Source of the DNA: Collinsella sp.
GTDB lineage: Bacteria; Actinomycetota; Coriobacteriia; Coriobacteriales; Coriobacteriaceae
NCBI GenBank assembly: GCA_019419455.1
Contig: DXZW01000032.1
Coordinates: 1-64,000 of the forward strand
DNA: 64,000 bases
Direction of reading: 5' to 3'
Shown here: in pieces, positions 60,917-64,000 of the stretch
Position numbering within the stretch: position 1 is the stretch's first letter
Layout: each line of letters opens with the position of its first letter
The notes under the pieces: model-generated
What the model saw: only the letters and a program-made list of their open reading frames with translations
Told to the model about the DNA's origin: nothing
Database searches by the model: none
Made by a program: the position numbers and the translations under genes

Positions 60917-62332
60917 ATGGGGAGCAAATCTCAGCAACAAGTTAGAGTAACGCCATCGGGCACTGCGGCGCTTCTCGTCGTAATGTATATTGCAGCCTTT
61001 GTCGCCGCGTTTAACGAGAACATCATTAACGTGGCGTTGCACGACATTATGGCGGCCTTTTCGGTGAGTGCCACCACGGCGCAGTGGCTCGTTTCGGGCT
61101 ACATGATCGTGACGTCGATCTTTACGGCCATCATGGCCTTCCTGTCCGGCCGTTTCTCGATGCGCAAGCTGCTGTTTTTCGCATGCGGATGCATGGTCGC
61201 CGGCGAAGTCCTGTGCCTGGTCGCTTCGTCGTTTAGCGTTTTGCTGCCAAGTCGTATTTTGCAGGCTGCGGGATCGGGCATCTTGTTCCCGCTCATGATG
61301 AACGTGGTGCTGTCATGCGCTCCGCGCGAGAAGCTCGGCCTGTATCTGAGCCTGGGCGGTGCCTGCATTACGCTGGGGCCGGCGTTTGGACCCGTGATCA
61401 GCGGTCTTATGTGTACGTTGTTTGGCTGGAGGGCGGTGTTCGTAGTGCCGCTGGTGGGCGGCATTGTGGTCGCTGTGGCGGGCGCAAAGCTTGTTCAGAA
61501 TGTTGGAGAGCGCTCGAACACTACGCTTGATATTCTGTCGGTTGTTTTGCTCGCGGCCGGCATTACGGCATTTGTGTATTCCGTAGGCGAGTTCTCGACC
61601 AATCTGATTGCCAGTATCGTGGCGCTCTTCACCGCCATTGTGCTGCTCGGCCTGTTTGCCGCCCGTCAGCTCAAGCTCGAACATCCGGTGCTTAACGTGC
61701 GTCCCATGGCGAGCGTTCGCTTTTGGCCTGCGTGCCTGCTTGTGGTGGTGTCGATGATGACGACGTTCTCGATGAGCGTTTTGTTGCCGCTCTATTTTGA
61801 GGGCGCATACAGAATGACCGCACTTGTTGCGGGCTTGCTCATTTTGCCGGCGATTGCCTGCAACGCCGTGACCTCGATTGTGGGCGGACGCGTGATGGAC
61901 GCCCGTGGCGCATGGCCGCTGCTGCCGGTCGGCTTTGCCCTGATTGCCGTGGGGCAGACTGCCATCTCGATGACGGCGGCAAGCATGAACATCGGCGTCG
62001 TCGTGGCGCTGACCGTTGTGGTGTATGCCGGAGTCGGTTTGGTGCTGAGCCCCTCGCAAACGGCCGGCTTGGAGACGCTGCCTGCCGCTGAGCATCCTCA
62101 CGGAACGGCATTGCTCAACACGTGGAACATGATTGCCGCATCGTTTGGCCCGTCGCTGTTTATCGGCCTGCTCTCGAGTTCTGCGGCGACTGCCGGTGTC
62201 GCTGGCGCTGCGACGGACGTTGCCCAGGCGATTGGATTTGCAGCTGCCGTGCGTGTGGCGGCTGTAATTGCCGTGGTTGGGTTCGCGACGTCGCTGGTGT
62301 ACGCTCGTCGCGAGTCGCACATGTCGCATTAA
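60917..62332 (+). CDS. MFS drug transporter, DHA2-like
   Basis: 471 residues with 14 hydrophobic helices. NENIINVALHDIMAAF and TTAQWLVSGYM match the start of EmrB/QacA-type exporters, and FLSGRFSMRKLLFF holds the loop 2-3 motif. AAGAGGAAGG lies before ATG 60917. It probably expels drugs or toxic metabolites by proton antiport. A frame to 60506 is not coding. Confidence 0.88.
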   Translation: MGSKSQQQVRVTPSGTAALLVVMYIAAFVAAFNENIINVALHDIMAAFSVSATTAQWLVSGYMIVTSIFTAIMAFLSGRFSMRKLLFFACGCMVAGEVLCLVASSFSVLLPSRILQAAGSGILFPLMMNVVLSCAPREKLGLYLSLGGACITLGPAFGPVISGLMCTLFGWRAVFVVPLVGGIVVAVAGAKLVQNVGERSNTTLDILSVVLLAAGITAFVYSVGEFSTNLIASIVALFTAIVLLGLFAARQLKLEHPVLNVRPMASVRFWPACLLVVVSMMTTFSMSVLLPLYFEGAYRMTALVAGLLILPAIACNAVTSIVGGRVMDARGAWPLLPVGFALIAVGQTAISMTAASMNIGVVVALTVVVYAGVGLVLSPSQTAGLETLPAAEHPHGTALLNTWNMIAASFGPSLFIGLLSSSAATAGVAGAATDVAQAIGFAAAVRVAAVIAVVGFATSLVYARRESHMSH

Positions 62333-62484
62333 TGTGTGCACATAGATTCTGCAGCTAGATTGGATGGCGACACCATAAACTAATGGACGTTTTGCCGAGA
62401 GGCATGAATGTTTAAAGCGCAAAGAGTGCGCGACGGGCCCCGCGAATGGGGCGATGATGCCCGAGAGGGCCAAGAAGGAGTCTC

Positions 62485-63396
62485 ATGTCTGAGAACGAGG
62501 AGATCATGAACGAGACCGAGAACGAGACCATGGCTGCCGAGGTCGAGGCAGTCGAGACCGTGGAGACCGAAGCTGCCGAGGTTGAGGCTGCTGACGAGGT
62601 TTCCGCCGAGGAGGAGGCCGAGGTTGTCGAGGCCGCCGTTGATTACGATGACGAAGAGCTGATGGACAAGATGCAGAAGGCCGCCCGCCTGCTGCGTAGC
62701 CGTCGCTTTGCTATTTCCAAGGAGGAGGAGGCCAAGGCCGAGCGCATGGCGAACATCGAGCGCGCCATCAAGCTTCTTGACCTCAAGCCCAAGATGGAGC
62801 AGAAGGAAATGTCCGACCTGCTGGGTATGCGCCTTCGTGAGCTCGATGGCCTGATGGCCGAGGCCGAGGCTGCCGATCTGGTCGGCCGCATCGACGACGC
62901 CGAGGGCGATATGCGCAAGATCGTCGTCTTCGCTGCCGAGGATGCCGCTGAGGGCCTGGTCGAGCTTGCCAACAAGAAGGAGAAGCTCCTGCCCGAGCTT
63001 TCTTACGAGGAGGCTACCGAGCTGATGGCCGCTCTCGATAAGGTTATCGCTCCGCTCGTCGCCATGGGCCTGGACGAGGACCGCGGTCCTCGCGGCGGCC
63101 GTGACGACCGCGGTGGCCGTGGCGGCGACCGTGGCGGTCGCGGCGGCTTTGGCGATCGCGGTGGCCGTGGCGGCGACCGTGGCGGTCGCGGTGGCGATCG
63201 CGGTGGCCGCGGCGGCTTTGGTGACCGTGGCGGCGACCGTGGCGGTCGCGGCGGCTTTGGCGGCAACCGTGGTGGCTATGGCGACCGCGGCGGCAACCGT
63301 GGCGGCTTTGGCGGCAACCGTGGTAACGACCGCGGTGGCCGTGGCGGCGATCGCGGTGGCCGCAACGGTGGCGGCTTCCGCGGCAACCGTTTTTAG
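62485..63396 (+). CDS. Acidic / winged-helix / RGG-repeat protein
   Basis: 303 residues in three parts. Residues 1-59 are very acidic (EVEAVETVETEAAEVEAA). Residues 60-190 are helical, with a MarR-like winged helix at about 90-160 (KMEQKEMSDLLGMRLREL, then a wing with RIDDAEGDMRKIVVF). Residues 197-303 are a low-complexity tail of RGG, RGGDRGG and RGGFGG repeats, with no Lys, the composition of RNA-binding, phase-separating proteins in eukaryotes. AAGGAG supports the start. The DNA of the tail is a minisatellite. Function unknown; RNA binding or ribosome-linked regulation is inference. Confidence 0.8.
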   Translation: MSENEEIMNETENETMAAEVEAVETVETEAAEVEAADEVSAEEEAEVVEAAVDYDDEELMDKMQKAARLLRSRRFAISKEEEAKAERMANIERAIKLLDLKPKMEQKEMSDLLGMRLRELDGLMAEAEAADLVGRIDDAEGDMRKIVVFAAEDAAEGLVELANKKEKLLPELSYEEATELMAALDKVIAPLVAMGLDEDRGPRGGRDDRGGRGGDRGGRGGFGDRGGRGGDRGGRGGDRGGRGGFGDRGGDRGGRGGFGGNRGGYGDRGGNRGGFGGNRGNDRGGRGGDRGGRNGGGFRGNRF

Positions 63397-63423
63397 TTAC
63401 GGCGTTTTACCAAACGCCGTAAC
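63396..63423 (+). terminator. Perfect hairpin abutting the RGG gene stop
   Basis: GTTACGGCGTTT and AAACGCCGTAAC form a perfect 12-bp stem around TACC. Its first base is the last base of the stop codon. There is no T run, so it may protect the mRNA end rather than terminate. Confidence 0.65.
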
Positions 63424-63471
63424 GGGCCGACGCTGCGCGGGCCGCATTTGGACAATCTGACGTTCAACTTC

Positions 63472-63500
63472 AAGGGCGCGACCAGAAGGTCAGCGCCCTT
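63472..63500 (+). terminator. Terminator downstream of the RGG gene
   Basis: AAGGGCGC-GACC pairs with GGTC-A-GCGCCCTT around AGAA, then TCGTTT. The rest of 63397-63809 holds only hairpin elements; I see no gene. Confidence 0.75.
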
Positions 63501-63643
63501 TCGTTTCACGCCACCTTGTCACAAATGCGACTCGCTCGCTGACTTATGCTCAACCTATGGCGTCATCTCGCCCCAAAAGGGCCTCCCTCGCTCTGGCGGG
63601 TTTTCGCTGTCGGTACCAAAATATCGGCGTTGCCTTGATCCAA

Positions 63644-63696
63644 ACCTACCAAAAGGGGGACAAGTTTATTTTGGTCGGTTTTATCTGGGCAAACGT
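63644..63696. repeat. GGGAC-core hairpin, type B (copy 3)
   Basis: ACCTACCAAAA and TTTTGGTCGGT flank GGGGGACAAGTTTA, and TTTATCTGGGCAAACGT follows as at 22016. One arm position is mismatched. Confidence 0.78.
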
Positions 63697-63710
63697 GGCC
63701 GTCTATCGCA

Positions 63711-63772
63711 ATGTAGTCGTTGGGAACGTTCTTGTTTGACTAGTCGTTTAAGAACATCCCCAACGGCTACAT
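63711..63772. repeat. 62-bp palindromic element, type D (copy 2)
   Basis: Same length and plan as 1401-1462: ATGTAGTCGTTGGGAACGTT, central GACTAGTC, then AAGAACATCCCCAACGGCT. Arms differ in several places but many substitutions fall on both sides. Confidence 0.75.
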
Positions 63773-63809
63773 AGCATGAGAGTGGAAATCTACGCTCGTT
63801 CGTTTTTGC

Positions 63810-64000
63810 CTACATTTGGAGGAAGAGCTCGTGGAGGCGGGCGTCGTCGTCGAGCTCGGGGTGGAAGGTGACGCCGAGCTGGTTGTCTTGACGGGCGGCG
63901 ACGATGCGGCCATCGACTTCGGACAGGGCCTTGGCATTGCCGTGCACCTTGACGATGCGGGGTGCACGGATAAACGTCAGCGGCACTTCACCGTCGATAC
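63810..64000 (-). CDS. pdxT: Pyridoxal 5'-phosphate synthase glutaminase subunit (3' end)
   Basis: The last 63 codons of a gene that continues beyond the window. The minus-strand reading VPLTFIRAPRIVKVHG, DGRIVAARQ and GVTFHPELDDDARLHELF is the PdxT C-terminus. HPE holds the His and Glu of the glutaminase triad. PdxT gives ammonia to PdxS for vitamin B6 synthesis. The start and the Cys lie outside. Confidence 0.9.
   Translation of the reverse strand, partial: IDGEVPLTFIRAPRIVKVHGNAKALSEVDGRIVAARQDNQLGVTFHPELDDDARLHELFLQM

Overview
The window looks like chromosome of a gut actinobacterium of the class Coriobacteriia, most likely Collinsella. This is inference from the high-GC codon use, a choloylglycine (bile salt) hydrolase very like the bifidobacterial enzyme, the dense housekeeping gene content, and an intergenic repeat style known from this group. 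There is no rRNA, tRNA, prophage, transposase, IS or CRISPR array that I can see, so it reads as core chromosome decorated with many short palindromic elements.

Layout. 1-8.4 kb: a large palindrome, a frameshifted dihydrouridine synthase, glutaredoxin, an XRE/TipAS regulator, TrmO, a MalY/PatB lyase, a PPOX protein and an EvgS-like hybrid kinase. 8.5-13.1 kb: K+ channel, LOG protein, ClC channel, and a GntR-ABC operon with a visible operator. 13.16-13.46 kb: four palindromes at an exact 80-bp period. 13.6-21 kb: RF3, a candidate preQ1-controlled YhhQ transporter with an SDR, uracil-DNA glycosylase, an EamA/LysR divergon and a MATE pump. 21-31 kb: RlmA, RsmJ, small proteins, GNAT, a TetM-like GTPase, an Orc1/Cdc6-like ATPase with a triple upstream repeat, a UvrA2-type ATPase and TrmL. 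31-38 kb: CobW GTPase, an ArsC-like protein without cysteine, a flavoprotein, and two adjacent cyclic-di-GMP proteins. 38-46 kb: patatin, three palindromes at an exact 62-bp period, a TPP-riboswitch thiazole salvage operon, a HAD phosphatase, LysR plus a MetE-like methyltransferase, and a uracil permease. 46-52 kb: esterase, two tandem duplicated wall-anchored surface proteins and a purine permease, with a fossil of the permease tail left by the duplication. 52-64 kb: a peptide deformylase lacking its catalytic Glu, bile salt hydrolase, Kup, a second EamA/LysR divergon, an XRE-aminotransferase fusion with an obvious operator, an intact deformylase, an MFS pump, an acidic/winged-helix/RGG protein, and the 3' end of pdxT.

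How the genes work together. RNA modification and translation are over-represented (Dus, TrmO, TrmL, RlmA, RsmJ, the preQ1 transporter, RF3, TetM-like GTPase, two deformylases). Gut adaptation shows in bile salt hydrolase, surface proteins and drug or metabolite exporters. Vitamin and cofactor salvage shows in thiM/thiE with a thiamine-binding protein, yhhQ and pdxT.

The features least explained by known biology are the palindromic elements: two arrays with exact spacing, a family of hairpins that share a GGGAC core but have different stems, several elements that contain or abut stop codons, and the RGG protein.
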